DNA of 64,000 nt from a virus. Below, in pieces: positions 25,516 through 35,336 of the stretch. A program made the position numbers and the translations under genes. The notes below the pieces were generated by a model, which worked only from the letters and a program-made list of their open reading frames with translations, was not told the origin of the DNA and ran no database searches. The stretch lies in IMG/VR virus record IMGVR_UViG_3300025154_000006, positions 19,469 through 83,468 of that record; one strand, given 5' to 3'. How positions within the stretch are numbered: position 1 is the first letter of the stretch; each line of letters opens with the position of its first letter.

Positions 25516-27679
25516 TTAGGGCGCGGGCGGTTCGATCACGCCACCGGGTTTAGCCAGAGAGACGCCAACAAAGTGCAACTCGAAACTATTGGGTTCCCAA
25601 ACCGAGATACCGCCAACGAAATCCCAAGTAAAGCGATACACCGAGTTGAAGTCATCCACAGGAACCGGTTCGTAGAACTCAAGAGGCTTATTGACGTTGC
25701 CCTTCAAGCCACCACCGGAACCAAGTGCCAGACAGAAACCTACATGCGTACCCTTGGTGACATAAGCATACACGCCACTAGTAAGTTCAGTGGTGTAGTT
25801 GCTCATAATCGGACGATCAAACGATAAGCGATAGTAACCGCTTGAAGGATCTTCATCGCGATCAATGGCAACAATGCGCCGAACGATAGTCTTGCCAGAA
25901 CGGAAATTCACACCATTCGTAACACCGTAATCAGAAGTACGCAGGGTATGAATAGTAACCTGATCGTTGACGGCAAAGTCGCTTGCGCCAAACGCAGAAC
26001 AGGAGATATAGTGCGTAGCATCTTTCTGACCAACGTACCAGGTACCGTCAACGGCAGTAGTTTCGGGATCAGGAGAACCAGCGCCAGCCGCGATAGGAGA
26101 AGTAACCGTGACCTGTTTGGCAATCTTGCCGCAGTTATAGAGAACCGCAGGATTTTGACCATAGTTGTCATTCGGCGCTTCAACAAAGCGGACGTTCTTG
26201 TAAGTCGTTTTTGTTACTTTCTGTTATAATAAGGTCGGTATTTATTTGACAACCACATTCTCAAGGAGTAAAACATGTTTGAAAATATAAGTCCTATTTG
26301 GAAAGCAGAATTTCGAGGATTTTTTCTTGCAGACGGATGTGCAATTCTTTTGATGGATCATCATTCAAGATACAAAAGCATTCCTCTTATTCGACCATTG
26401 TTAGTAATTGGACTTAGATACGACGATAAGAGCGTTATTGATGATTTCAAATCTACACTGGGCATTGGTTCCATTTCTTTTGTTGAATACTCAAAATATT
26501 CAAATACAAATAGTAGAGACCAATTTCGTTGGTATACAAAAAGCGCTAAACACGTTTTGGCTATTATTGACGAAATCCTATCACCGTCATTATTGCCAGC
26601 AAAGAAACAGGTTGATATTTCTTTGGTTAGAGATTTCTGTATACTTAGACTTAGTATGCCATATCGTTATGGCGAAATTCATCGTCGTAGTTTACTAGAT
26701 TTTTATGAGAATGTTTTTAAGGTTCGAGTTGCCAAAAGAAAACCGGTGGCTTCTTATAAAGAAGATCAAGTCATTTCTGCTTGACTCTGCAACTTCTTAT
26801 TAGTTGCAGACCAGACTATCGTTTCACTTTTCAGTGTCTCTTCGCTTAGTCGTTGCTGCTGCACAGGATTTTTCCTTGCTTGCATCGGGTTGCCATCACA
26901 GGTTTTCCCGTTATTCAGAAGAGATTTTTAGTCGGCAGTTAGTTTAGGTACTGTTTACCGACTTCGTAGCGCAAGGGAGCGCCACCATAGGTCTTGGCGT
27001 CTCGCCACAACGCAGCCTCGTTCTGAGAAGCTGCCGCCAGCGATTGCTGGAAGTCGTAGATACAACCAGGCGGGATAATGACGATTTTTTCGGTCATCAA
27101 GCCACCAGGAACCACCGGAGTACCAGTCTGACCCAGACGCAAGTTCCATTCGTTCACGATGTCAAGAGAGAACTTGCTAGTACTACCCAAACCAAGGAAA
27201 TTGGTAGCGCTACCGCCATAGGTCCAGAATGTCGAGGGGGTCTGGAAGAACGCATTGCGAGAAACACCTTCAATTTTGCGACGCACGTTGTTCGACAGGA
27301 CAGCCTTCATAATGGGGCGCCAGTCACGGCCACCACTCATCTGCCACTGTTGAAAATACGAACTGACTTTATGAACCTGGATTTTGTCGCCGTAGCGCGC
27401 CATCGAGGTCGTCCGGAAACGCGAGTCAACGGTCAGCGGTTCCGGGATATACATCGCATCATACGCGATGGTGTCGGTATTCACGTCAGCATCTAACATG
27501 TCTGTAAAGATGGTGGCGTCTGCTCCGGTCTGGCGACTGCGATCCATCCACTCTACAAGCGGCGTATAGATCACGGGCGCGGTCTGGAAGTTCATAACAA
27601 CTTGCGCTACGCGATCATCCCAAGTATTTTGGTCAATCACGGCTACCGGGTTGTTATTGTAATAATCTTCAAGGGCCAT
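25516..27679 (-). CDS. major capsid protein, split by a group I intron (470 aa after splicing)
   Basis: Exon 1 is 27679-26957 (241 codons) and exon 2 is 26205-25516 (229 codons plus stop). Unspliced, the frame ends after VGKQYLN. Spliced at the sites given for the intron, it reads across RYEVG/TYKNVRFVEAPND without a frame change. Position directly after scaffold and portal, GC-rich codon use and size all fit the major capsid protein; exon 2 has the beta-rich tail and exon 1 a helical start (DYYNNNPVAVIDQNTW). Strong ribosome site upstream. I do not recognise the exact capsid family by motif. Confidence 0.8.
26206..26956 (-). mobile_element. group I intron in the capsid gene (751 nt)
   Basis: On the minus strand exon 1 ends AGUCGGU; the internal guide GCCGACU (26936-26930) pairs with it over 7 bp, ending in the diagnostic U-G wobble at the splice site. 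The intron ends in G (26206), as group I introns require. P7 strands GACUA (26851-26847) and UAGUC (26818-26814) and a P9-like hairpin (26810-26786, 9-bp stem) are present. The catalytic core lies in the first 170 nt; the rest is occupied by an antisense endonuclease gene. Subgroup not assigned. Confidence 0.8.
26275..26784 (+). CDS. LAGLIDADG-type homing endonuclease, antisense within the intron
   Basis: 169 aa with its own ribosome site (CAAGGAGTAAAAC). FRGFFLADGCA at residues 13-23 matches the LAGLIDADG helix, with the acidic residue in ADG. Later segments (RDFCILRLS) fit single-motif enzymes that act as dimers. It would cut intronless capsid alleles and spread the intron. It runs opposite to the host gene, so it cannot be translated from capsid mRNA and needs its own transcription; a TATAAT at 26225-26230 could serve. 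Confidence 0.75.
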   Translation: MFENISPIWKAEFRGFFLADGCAILLMDHHSRYKSIPLIRPLLVIGLRYDDKSVIDDFKSTLGIGSISFVEYSKYSNTNSRDQFRWYTKSAKHVLAIIDEILSPSLLPAKKQVDISLVRDFCILRLSMPYRYGEIHRRSLLDFYENVFKVRVAKRKPVASYKEDQVISA

Positions 27680-27741
27680 TTCAAACTCCTATGAAAAACT
27701 GAATAATTGCAGGATTTGGAGGCCCACTAAACAACTTTGGT

Positions 27742-28377
27742 TTAATTCTTTGCTTTTAGATATGCTTCAAATTTCTCGTTGTAGCCCTTTTGGTCGCCTT
27801 TCAACATGGCGGCATTGGCTTCTTTGAGAAGACTTGTGGCAGTTACCTCGGCAGTAGCGTTTGCCGAACTGTCCAAAGCGCTTGCGCCAGCAACGGCTGT
27901 CTGTCTAATTTGAGCATTCGTTGTTGCCAGTTTCTCGCTGATGGCTTTCAGGGCAACTTCCAACTTATCTTCTGGGAGATCGGGCAGTAAGCCGTCTGCT
28001 TCCCATTGGGCAAGATTTGGATATTTACCCATAACCAACTGATTGCGCGCTAACTTGCGAGTCGCGGCTTGCAGTTGTTCGTCAAGCGATGTCTTTGCCT
28101 CAAGAATTGCCTTTGATCCAGTTTCCAAAGCAGCAAACTGATCGGTCAAAGACTTAATCTGAGTCTGGGCGGTAAGAAGTTCACCTTTGGTTGCTTTGTG
28201 AGCAAGGGTTTCTTTCTCGTGTGTCTGTTGAAGCCCAGTGTAAACAGCTTTTGTGAAAAACTCACCGGAGTTTATTTTTCCCATTAGTTCTGTGTACAAT
28301 GATTGGTAATCTGGACTGTTACCGGTTCCGCCCGTTGGGGTGGTTACGGCAACATTAAGATCATCGGTAGGCGGCAT
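27742..28377 (-). CDS. capsid scaffold protein (211 aa)
   Basis: Highly charged helical protein, with coiled coil from about residue 50 to 145 (LLTAQTQIKSLTDQFAALE) and an Ala-rich tail, placed between portal and capsid genes. These are standard traits of a scaffold that nucleates the procapsid and leaves before DNA packaging. No protease motif seen. CAGGAGAAAAATAAA precedes the start. Confidence 0.75.
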   Translation of the reverse strand: MPPTDDLNVAVTTPTGGTGNSPDYQSLYTELMGKINSGEFFTKAVYTGLQQTHEKETLAHKATKGELLTAQTQIKSLTDQFAALETGSKAILEAKTSLDEQLQAATRKLARNQLVMGKYPNLAQWEADGLLPDLPEDKLEVALKAISEKLATTNAQIRQTAVAGASALDSSANATAEVTATSLLKEANAAMLKGDQKGYNEKFEAYLKAKN

Positions 28378-28378
28378 T

Positions 28379-29977
28379 TTATTTTTCTCCTGTCTTATCG
28401 CGGTTCTGCGCTTGAGGTTCTTCTACATCAGTCGCAGATTGGTCGGAGGTGGCCTTTGTCTTGGCGGCCATTAGGTCTTTCTCTCGTTCTGCCTCCGCGT
28501 CGGCTTCGGCGTTGATCTCTTTTAGCTCTTCTTCTACATTGTCAACGTCCTGGAACATATCTAGCAAGTGGCGCCGCGAACCTAAATGGTTCTTTGATCG
28601 GATAGCCACCTCGTTCACAAGCGCCTCTCTGTCAACCGGAAGCATTGGCGCCCATTTCACAATCAACTTTTCTTTCAGGTCTTCTTCGGTAATTCCATTG
28701 ATGCCCTTTACCTGGCAAATCTTTAGGATGATTTCTGCTAATGCGATCATTCCCACGGTCCAGTTGATACGCTCCAACTTAATGTGTGTAACCAACGGGA
28801 ACATGCGAGTAGTAAGCGTCAGGGAGGACCTCTGTGACCCTTCGTCTTCACCATCTGCTACGGCGGGATGCCTTGCCTCTCGCCTGTAGATTGCTTCAAG
28901 TCGTTCTGTTATGGTCAACATGGGCGCAGACGTACTGTCGGTTCGCACTGCGAACAAATCCGGTTGCGTGTCGTTTGGCGATAGGCCAGCGGAAGCGCCA
29001 ATGTCAATAGCAATGCGCCCATTTGGAAGTTCTACTTTCTTGATACCAGTTCGCACACCACGGACTGCCAACGTTCCGTGACTATCGTCTGAAACGGCAT
29101 CGCCCAGATCGGCATATCGCAAATTCATCTCAAGGATAACGCCCTTGATGGTCTCTGTGATCATTGAATGACCCCAGAAACCAGAAGTACGAATATGTGG
29201 AATATAAACAAACGGGACAATACCAAATGGATTAGCGCCCTCTAGCGGAACGCCATCCATGGTCAGCGTCTTTTCGTTCACAGAAATCTTGTAAGTGTCT
29301 TTTGTCCAATGCTCGATGTAGTAATACTTTATGTTGGTATCTTGAGGATCTTCAACATAATAACCATAACTTTGAGCGTCTGATGCGTTTATCTCACGAA
29401 CAAACCAGCACTCCCGTAAGCGCCACAGATTAGTACCATCTGGAATTCCATAAAATTCTGTTGGTTCTGGTGCAATCGCTTGTATTTTCTGTATTGGATC
29501 ATTTGGCTTGAAAGTGACTCCCCACACACAACCACCGAGATATTGAGAGAGAACGGCATTGCTTGAGAAAAGTGCGCCACCGCCACCGCTAATCAGTGCG
29601 TCCGTAATGGCATCTACGATAATACTACTTCTTTTGCTATCGGTTTTTCGCAGTGCGAACTTTATAGGAACGCCACTATCCCTAATGCTTTCGATGGTAT
29701 TTCCAAGTAAAACAGTTGCGTGACGCTCGCAGGAGTTCGGAATCGGATTGATCTTTAGCGGATACTTATCAATGGTGGTCCCAGATGTCTTGTCTTGGAT
29801 TGTTTCTTGTAGCGGAACACTACCGTACCAGTCGCTTAACTCTAAGTAAGCCTCCTGCATAGTATTCCATTGGGTATATGGAAACCTAGGAATGCTCTGT
29901 AAAGTAAAAGGAGAGGTGGCGATTAATGATCCAAATAAGGTTTTTAGCATATTTTTAGACAAAAAAATAGCAGGCAC
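28379..29977 (-). CDS. portal protein (up to 532 aa)
   Basis: Portal of the SPP1-like type judging from length, position after terminase, the DWYGSVPLQETI segment and acidic C-terminus (EELKEINAEADAEAERE). Forms the dodecameric ring at the packaging vertex. The start is uncertain: GTG 29977 and ATG 29950 both lack a good ribosome site. Palindrome copies 6 and 7 lie inside the gene. Confidence 0.75.
   Translation of the reverse strand: MPAIFLSKNMLKTLFGSLIATSPFTLQSIPRFPYTQWNTMQEAYLELSDWYGSVPLQETIQDKTSGTTIDKYPLKINPIPNSCERHATVLLGNTIESIRDSGVPIKFALRKTDSKRSSIIVDAITDALISGGGGALFSSNAVLSQYLGGCVWGVTFKPNDPIQKIQAIAPEPTEFYGIPDGTNLWRLRECWFVREINASDAQSYGYYVEDPQDTNIKYYYIEHWTKDTYKISVNEKTLTMDGVPLEGANPFGIVPFVYIPHIRTSGFWGHSMITETIKGVILEMNLRYADLGDAVSDDSHGTLAVRGVRTGIKKVELPNGRIAIDIGASAGLSPNDTQPDLFAVRTDSTSAPMLTITERLEAIYRREARHPAVADGEDEGSQRSSLTLTTRMFPLVTHIKLERINWTVGMIALAEIILKICQVKGINGITEEDLKEKLIVKWAPMLPVDREALVNEVAIRSKNHLGSRRHLLDMFQDVDNVEEELKEINAEADAEAEREKDLMAAKTKATSDQSATDVEEPQAQNRDKTGEK
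28941..28955. repeat. 15-bp palindrome copy 6
   Basis: Perfect GTTCGCACTGCGAAC inside the portal gene (encodes AVRTD on the minus strand). Confidence 0.85.
29646..29660. repeat. 15-bp palindrome copy 7
   Basis: TTTCGCAGTGCGAAC, one mismatch, inside the portal gene (encodes FALRK). Confidence 0.8.
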
Positions 29978-30043
29978 AATGGCATATGTCTGCGTATCGT
30001 ACGGGTATATTTCGTATATGTCTATGCGTACTTAAAAAGCATA

Positions 30044-30268
30044 CTACTCTTTTTGAATCTCGTCAAGTATCTTAGATGCAATAAGTGTCAATTTGTCTGC
30101 ATTTGAAGCGTCTTCGTAACTAATTCCGGTATATTCCTCAAGATCAACGATGTGTCCGCATTGTTCGCATTCCCATTCGGTGATCTGGCACGTAGGGGCA
30201 TAATACACATCGTCATCGTGAAAACCGCATTCCGGACAGGTTATTTCAAGAAAAAAACGCTCTCCCAT
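30044..30268 (-). CDS. zinc-ribbon protein (74 aa)
   Basis: Two C-x2-C pairs (TCPECGFHDD, WECEQCGHI) about 20 residues apart form a classic zinc ribbon; the C-terminal half is a helix. CGGGAGATAAT precedes the ATG. Between terminase and portal. Possible nucleic-acid-binding or packaging accessory; function not established. Confidence 0.65.
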   Translation of the reverse strand: MGERFFLEITCPECGFHDDDVYYAPTCQITEWECEQCGHIVDLEEYTGISYEDASNADKLTLIASKILDEIQKE

Positions 30269-30306
30269 ATTATCTCCCGTATCTTTTATCTCTTGTTGTA
30301 GAGCGA

Positions 30307-31920
30307 CTAGCGTGTGTTCTTGGCGCGGTTGGTGGAACGAGCAACGGATCCACGAGACGAGTAAGGTAAACGCTGAACGCTTCCTGTACTTTTTGCGGCA
30401 TCCTCTTCTTCGAGCGATGGATATAACGCGCGAGAAACATAACAGCCCATAGCCAAAGTCGCAACAAGGTCTTGTGGAATTTTTGCAGATTTAGAGTTAT
30501 CCAAGATTGGGTCATAAGATTTGAACTGGGAGCCTATTCCAGTGGCAGTTATGGGCCAGAACCATAAATTTGCAGAGATGGCAAGCCTGGCGCTTACTAG
30601 ATAACTATACTTCCCAGAACCAGAGAAGTCAAGTCCATTGATGCGTTCTACGGAATAGTTATTTCCAGTGACATATTGAACATTGAATAGTTCCGCAGAA
30701 TACTTCTGGGTAGACGTTGAGTCTACGCCCACAAAGACAGGTTGATATATCTTCATAAACTCAAGTAGGTGGTTTACCCATGGCATAATTGAGCCGCCGC
30801 CATTGCCCCACCATAAAGCAGAAACAACATTAACTTTTGGCGCATTGGTAACGTCATGTACCATGATTACTGGCGCGTTCCTGCTTGGCGCCGCGCCTGT
30901 TCCGGGATCGGTGGTAATAATATAGGTGTGCATAGGGTCCCTGGGAAAACGATAATGCCAGTAGCCCATAGCAGGATGACTTTCTCCATGAAAACCCGGA
31001 ACGCCCGCGGCAATTCCCTCTCGAAGTTGCGCTGCAAGACTTTCGCTTTCACAGGCTTCAACTACCGTTCTTGAGAAGTAACTACCACGTCCTTCTGGTC
31101 GCTTTCCGGTAAGATAAAAACCACGTTCTTCTTCTGGGATATTGCGTAGCTGTGTAGCAATTTGCTCGGGAGTGTTGTTTAGGTTCTGTTCCGAGTCTAT
31201 TAGGAATACTGCCCAGTGTTCTGGGTCCGCCTTGGCGTTGTCAAATAAAGCCCAAAGCTGTGGATTGTCCAATGGATTCGAGATAATACTAAGCCTACCC
31301 ATAAATGGGCGGCCAGATGCTGTAGCGCCAGTTCCGCGAGTGGTTAGGCGCATAATCAGCGTGGATAGGTCGTCAAAACGCCACGCCTCTTCAATATTGA
31401 ACCAATCGCCACGCTGAGAGAATAGATTGCTTGCATCAGACAGCTCGCCCGCGGAATAGAAGTGCATTACAGAAGAAAACAGGATGTTTCCAACATAGAA
31501 ATTGAAATTGATTTTAGGATGTGGACTAGACGGACTTCCCGATATAAGTTTCTCTAAACGGGTATTCTTGGCATATTTCAGGATTAGATCATACATAATC
31601 CTGGCTTGATCTAGGTCCTTGCCAATATTGTAGAACTCAAATTCCTGGGTAATGGTTGCGTGAAAGCAAGCACCAAGGCCCACGGCCAAGGTTTTGCCCG
31701 CGCTGATTCCGCAGATTGCCAGCACGCCCTCTTGCTTTGCCATAATAGCGTCAACTTGCCACTTTCCTTCTTCTGTGAAATTGTAATCAAACTGGAACGG
31801 CCTATCTTGTCCCTCTTTTTGTAACCAATATCTAGCCCACAGATTCGGATCACTCTCGCTGGCTTTCATAAGTTCTACTTCTGCCAATGAGAGTTTATAT
31901 AGTTTCTCCAACTTTGCCAT
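30307..31920 (-). CDS. terminase large subunit (537 aa)
   Basis: The N-terminal ATPase has the Walker A-like GISAGKTLAVG near residue 71 and a Walker B/acidic strand in WFNIEEAW near 175, followed by an ISNP coupling motif. The C-terminal nuclease has TTDPGTG near 340 and FVGVDST near 395, plus late acidic residues. It packages DNA into the procapsid through the portal. A TAATG junction couples it to the upstream gene. The tail (SSRGSVARSTNRAKNTR) is basic. Confidence 0.85.
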   Translation of the reverse strand: MAKLEKLYKLSLAEVELMKASESDPNLWARYWLQKEGQDRPFQFDYNFTEEGKWQVDAIMAKQEGVLAICGISAGKTLAVGLGACFHATITQEFEFYNIGKDLDQARIMYDLILKYAKNTRLEKLISGSPSSPHPKINFNFYVGNILFSSVMHFYSAGELSDASNLFSQRGDWFNIEEAWRFDDLSTLIMRLTTRGTGATASGRPFMGRLSIISNPLDNPQLWALFDNAKADPEHWAVFLIDSEQNLNNTPEQIATQLRNIPEEERGFYLTGKRPEGRGSYFSRTVVEACESESLAAQLREGIAAGVPGFHGESHPAMGYWHYRFPRDPMHTYIITTDPGTGAAPSRNAPVIMVHDVTNAPKVNVVSALWWGNGGGSIMPWVNHLLEFMKIYQPVFVGVDSTSTQKYSAELFNVQYVTGNNYSVERINGLDFSGSGKYSYLVSARLAISANLWFWPITATGIGSQFKSYDPILDNSKSAKIPQDLVATLAMGCYVSRALYPSLEEEDAAKSTGSVQRLPYSSRGSVARSTNRAKNTR

Positions 31921-32390
31921 TATTTATTTAACTCCGCGGAAGTCCATACCATTTCGCGGATAGTATTTTCCAGAATTTCAATAAGTTGATCTGATATTTG
32001 AAAACGCTCTTTATTGATCCTCAAAGACTCAAAAATGTCTCCGTTTGCATGGCGTAAACTTGCGGCTTTCCAGTCTGCAAGCATTTCAATCAGGTCAAGC
32101 AAACTCATTCCGCTAATTCCATTAAACCAATGTTCGGGATGGTGAGAATTATTGTCGTAGTGATGTTGTAGTGCCGTTCCCATTTGTATTAAGAAACCAC
32201 GATATTCATCACTTCCGTATGTTGACGCTTTTAACTTAGGAGTATATTCGTCATGCATACTCTTTTCTGGTTCTATTAATTTGCTCGCATCATGCGCCAT
32301 TTGACGCAACATTAGATTTCCTCTAACTTCTTCGATTAATCCGCGAACGGTTTTTATGTGTGCCTTTATAGCATCTGTACTATCGTACAT
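31920..32390 (-). CDS. DUF5662-like protein (156 aa)
   Basis: The motif order H-x2-V...HD-x-SK...HHYDNNSHHPEHW...LLDLIEMLADWKAA...RF matches my memory of the DUF5662 family, common in phages, whose His/Asp pattern hints at a metal-dependent, HD-like fold. Enzymatic role unknown. It sits just upstream of the terminase with overlapping start and stop. Confidence 0.65.
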   Translation of the reverse strand: MYDSTDAIKAHIKTVRGLIEEVRGNLMLRQMAHDASKLIEPEKSMHDEYTPKLKASTYGSDEYRGFLIQMGTALQHHYDNNSHHPEHWFNGISGMSLLDLIEMLADWKAASLRHANGDIFESLRINKERFQISDQLIEILENTIREMVWTSAELNK

Positions 32391-32402
32391 TTTTGACCTA
32401 TT

Positions 32403-32756
32403 TTATGACCGCGGACGGTTCATAGACCGCATCATAGCAAGTTCTTGGTTCCAGTTGCGCTTGGCCCGTATTTCCATGATGTAATAGTCCATAAATGACT
32501 TTGGCAGAAAACTTGCCGGAGTATCTTCTGGAAGAGAACCAACAAGAGCAAGCGAAATGAGTTGATATTTCGGCAACGCCTCATCTTCATAGAACAACAT
32601 TTTGAGTTTTGTTCCATTGGTAATACAACTAAGCGGCTGTATACCCTGGGCCTGGATACCAATTACGATTTCCAGATCATCAAGATCAATGACTTTTCGG
32701 CCCTCTTCCAGTTCTCGATATTTGGTTTGTACATGAAAATTATTGTCAAAGGTCAT
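32403..32756 (-). CDS. hypothetical protein (117 aa)
   Basis: Begins MTFDNNFHVQTKYRELEEGR, with a helix-rich C-terminus ending in MMRSMNRPRS. It follows the membrane protein gene with a 4-bp ATGA-type overlap. CGGAGAAAAAGA precedes the start. Location before the terminase would suit a packaging accessory, but no small-terminase helix-turn-helix is evident. Confidence 0.5.
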   Translation of the reverse strand: MTFDNNFHVQTKYRELEEGRKVIDLDDLEIVIGIQAQGIQPLSCITNGTKLKMLFYEDEALPKYQLISLALVGSLPEDTPASFLPKSFMDYYIMEIRAKRNWNQELAMMRSMNRPRS

Positions 32757-33445
32757 TCTTTTTCTCCGTGTTCGTTGATTTTTCCCAAGATGTGCGCCTT
32801 AGTCTCGGAGTATTTCTTCACCGGTTGCGGACGCAGACGAAAATTAGACGATGGTTTGTATTCTTCTTCATCATCTTCGTCTATGATACTTTTAGAAACT
32901 GGTTTATAGGAAGAGGTTGGCGAAACTCGTTTTTCTGCCTCAATAATCGACCTGTACTCTTTCGCAGATAGAGACAGACCATCAAGTACCCAACCGAGAA
33001 CTTCTTCAACAAATACAAGCAGGGCCATGCCAAGCCAGCCAATAAGGCGATAGATCGGAACGTTGGAAGACAAGTCTGCAACAACGTTCTTTTCAAACCA
33101 CAAAATGTTAGTGGCGCCATCGACAATCGCGCAGATAACAAACATAGAAATGGAAATATTGTTAGTAGTAAGCCACTTAGGAAAACCGTCTTGTAAGATA
33201 CGGTTTGATCCAAAGCGCTTACGAAGATACAGCGCGGCGTTCTGCCCATATTGGAACAATAAACCAAGCAGAATTGGCAAATAAATACCAATCCACAAAG
33301 TTGGATCGGCCCAGGCCGCAAACGCCTGGATGGTTTGCGTTAATGATGCATAACTAAGTCCAAGCAGCGCCACGAGTACGACCATAAGCGCCAGGACATT
33401 GATTAGTGCAAGATATTTATGTTTTGAGATAACGTTTGATTCCAC
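32753..33445 (-). CDS. multi-pass membrane protein (230 aa)
   Basis: Starts at GTG 33445 after TAGGAGAATAGAAAA. Four hydrophobic segments at about residues 12-32, 50-70, 95-115 and 130-150, then a soluble, acidic and basic 80-residue tail (DEDDEEEYKPSS). Likely resides in the host inner membrane with a cytoplasmic tail. No family is recognised; position before the packaging genes gives no clear role. Confidence 0.6.
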   Translation of the reverse strand: MESNVISKHKYLALINVLALMVVLVALLGLSYASLTQTIQAFAAWADPTLWIGIYLPILLGLLFQYGQNAALYLRKRFGSNRILQDGFPKWLTTNNISISMFVICAIVDGATNILWFEKNVVADLSSNVPIYRLIGWLGMALLVFVEEVLGWVLDGLSLSAKEYRSIIEAEKRVSPTSSYKPVSKSIIDEDDEEEYKPSSNFRLRPQPVKKYSETKAHILGKINEHGEKE

Positions 33446-33449
33446 TTTT

Positions 33450-34361
33450 CTATTCTCCTATTTTTTTCTTGAAATTTTGTATGCCACTGTTTTGTGAAAA
33501 ACACACCCAACCACCATCTTTAATCTTGGCCCACGAAAAACCGTCGATTTCTGGAATAATTTCTTCAAATTCGTATTGCGAACCATCAACGTGGGTATTG
33601 GCAATCATTCCAGAAGCCATGGACGGACCTTCTCTAACCGCTACCGAGCGTGTTGCGATATAAATATTCGCAATGGCATTCTCGGGTTGGGCTTTCTTTA
33701 GCGTTACCTCTTTGAGTACGGGCAGGTTCAGGTCGCGCAAGGAGAAGAATGACCAGAAAATGGTTTCCGGAACATATTCTTTATATTCGCCAAGCAAGTA
33801 TGGCAGGTTGATCTTACTTTCGGTAGTAAGTGATACGATTAGTGGTTTTGGGTTTTTCAATTCGGTCTTGAATAACGAGAATATTTCTTCCAGTGGCGTT
33901 TTTTCGTCATTGATAATTGGAACCGGGAACAAATTGGGGGCAATTGCCAACAGTTCTTTGCATTTTTCTAGCCAGCAATAGTGCGAAGCCAATATGCCAA
34001 CCCGAAGTTTCGGGTTCTTTTCCAGAAAAGCACCAATTAATCGCTTTTCTGTCTCAAGACTATCCGGGAAGTTGGTATCGGGTTCAATGTAGATTTCATC
34101 AAAACTTCCAAGAGACAAAACATTATCAACCAGTTTTGTGATCACTTTCTGGTCATTCTTTATAATTGCTCTTGGAAGAAATGGAGATATGGTGGATAGA
34201 CCAAAGTTCGCACCGTCCTCAATAAGTATTTCCATCTTTTCCGTTCCGCGTCCATGGAACGGAAAATACAGAAGACCATGCGAAATTCCGGTTTCGGTAA
34301 TTAGTTTGTGATTTCCGTCCCCTGTTGAAAATATGTCTCTTAGAAGAATTGCTAGTTTCAT
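33450..34361 (-). CDS. barrel-like protein with C-terminal SH3-type domain (303 aa)
   Basis: Residues 1-220 look like a TIM-barrel-type alternation of strands and helices with acidic residues at strand ends (EIYIEPDTNF, LRVGILASHYCW). Residues about 230-295 (TRSVAVREGPSMASG, WAKIKDGGWVCFSQ) are a bacterial SH3 repeat typical of cell-wall binding. It may be a second wall-degrading or wall-binding protein, perhaps virion-borne. The catalytic residues cannot be fixed. Confidence 0.5.
   Translation of the reverse strand: MKLAILLRDIFSTGDGNHKLITETGISHGLLYFPFHGRGTEKMEILIEDGANFGLSTISPFLPRAIIKNDQKVITKLVDNVLSLGSFDEIYIEPDTNFPDSLETEKRLIGAFLEKNPKLRVGILASHYCWLEKCKELLAIAPNLFPVPIINDEKTPLEEIFSLFKTELKNPKPLIVSLTTESKINLPYLLGEYKEYVPETIFWSFFSLRDLNLPVLKEVTLKKAQPENAIANIYIATRSVAVREGPSMASGMIANTHVDGSQYEFEEIIPEIDGFSWAKIKDGGWVCFSQNSGIQNFKKKIGE
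33569..33583. repeat. 15-bp palindrome copy 8 (degenerate)
   Basis: ATTCGTATTGCGAAC, two mismatches, inside the SH3-type protein gene. Confidence 0.55.
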
Positions 34362-34385
34362 TTTTGTATACCTCTTATTTGCAGT

Positions 34386-35336
34386 TTACACCATATTTGC
34401 ATTTACGTCTATGTATTGTTTTACAATCTTGATAAAGTTGGTAGGAGAAAATGGGTCTCCAATCATTCGTTCTCGCCAGGAGGAAACGTCTTCTCTTGGC
34501 TTGCAGGCAGATTGCATTGTGTCCCAAAGATTGCCAACCGCAGAATCAAGTGGATATTCCATAATGTCCCTATACTTATCCCACGACTTTACGTAATCGA
34601 AATTATCTTGTGAGTTTCCAATCCTTGGCGGGACATTCTCTGCCATCATTAGGGTTGGTTTTCCGCGGGCAATCGCAAGATAGGCATAAGTTTCTGTGCC
34701 AATTACCAAGTCCGCTGTATCTATTTCTTTAAAGGACTGATCTGGTAAACCAAGTACATACTTGACATTGGAAATCCTGTGTAGTCCACAACTGTCCAGT
34801 GAGCGAAGGTATCTAACCGTAATGTCAAAAGAGTGTGCTTTTTGTGCCTCCAAAAGACGATCCATTATTTTGTGATTAATCTCCTGGTTGACCGGAGCGT
34901 TCCAACCATTTGTATTTGCATGAATTGGAGCAAATGTTACTTTTCGTATTATTTTGGATACTGGCGCAAATTCTCTCTGGTCGCAGAACGACCAGCCAAC
35001 AATGTGTACTGGTTTTGTAACTCCAATGCGATCTAGTACTTGTTTATGTCCTATAGACGGAACGAAAATAGCAGTCGTTTTGGGATGTGGATGACATTCT
35101 CTAAAATCATACCAAAGCGGCGGCCTTGCCGTGTGCCCAAACAGAAAAATTAGACAACTCTCGGGCATTTTATTAATTCTGTCTATTCGCCATTTTGTTA
35201 CGTCGCTATCAAAAAGGGCAACCGTTGGATTTTGGGTATAGTCGGCTGGTTTCCAGCCAGCATTTCGCATGGCCTGTTCGTATGCCTGGCCCTTCTCTTG
35301 ATGATCGCGAATAAAGAAAGTTGTCTTATCTGTCAT
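34386..35336 (-). CDS. GT-B-like glycosyltransferase A (316 aa)
   Basis: Two Rossmann-like halves. The second contains TFAPIHANTNGWN, then DLVIGTETYAYLAIARGKPTLMM near residue 225, typical of the donor site of GT-B transferases related to CDP-glycerol or UDP-sugar enzymes. It is a paralogue of the gene at 38258 (same F-AP-H, then AHLAVARGKPT layout). It overlaps the methyltransferase gene by 11 bp. Likely adds a sugar to a phage or host surface structure; donor and acceptor unknown. Confidence 0.6.
   Translation of the reverse strand: MTDKTTFFIRDHQEKGQAYEQAMRNAGWKPADYTQNPTVALFDSDVTKWRIDRINKMPESCLIFLFGHTARPPLWYDFRECHPHPKTTAIFVPSIGHKQVLDRIGVTKPVHIVGWSFCDQREFAPVSKIIRKVTFAPIHANTNGWNAPVNQEINHKIMDRLLEAQKAHSFDITVRYLRSLDSCGLHRISNVKYVLGLPDQSFKEIDTADLVIGTETYAYLAIARGKPTLMMAENVPPRIGNSQDNFDYVKSWDKYRDIMEYPLDSAVGNLWDTMQSACKPREDVSSWRERMIGDPFSPTNFIKIVKQYIDVNANMV

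Noticed and set aside
26785-26955. The region after capsid exon 1 as a terminator and intergenic gap
   Set aside because: Its paired elements match a group I core and the downstream frame continues the capsid protein.
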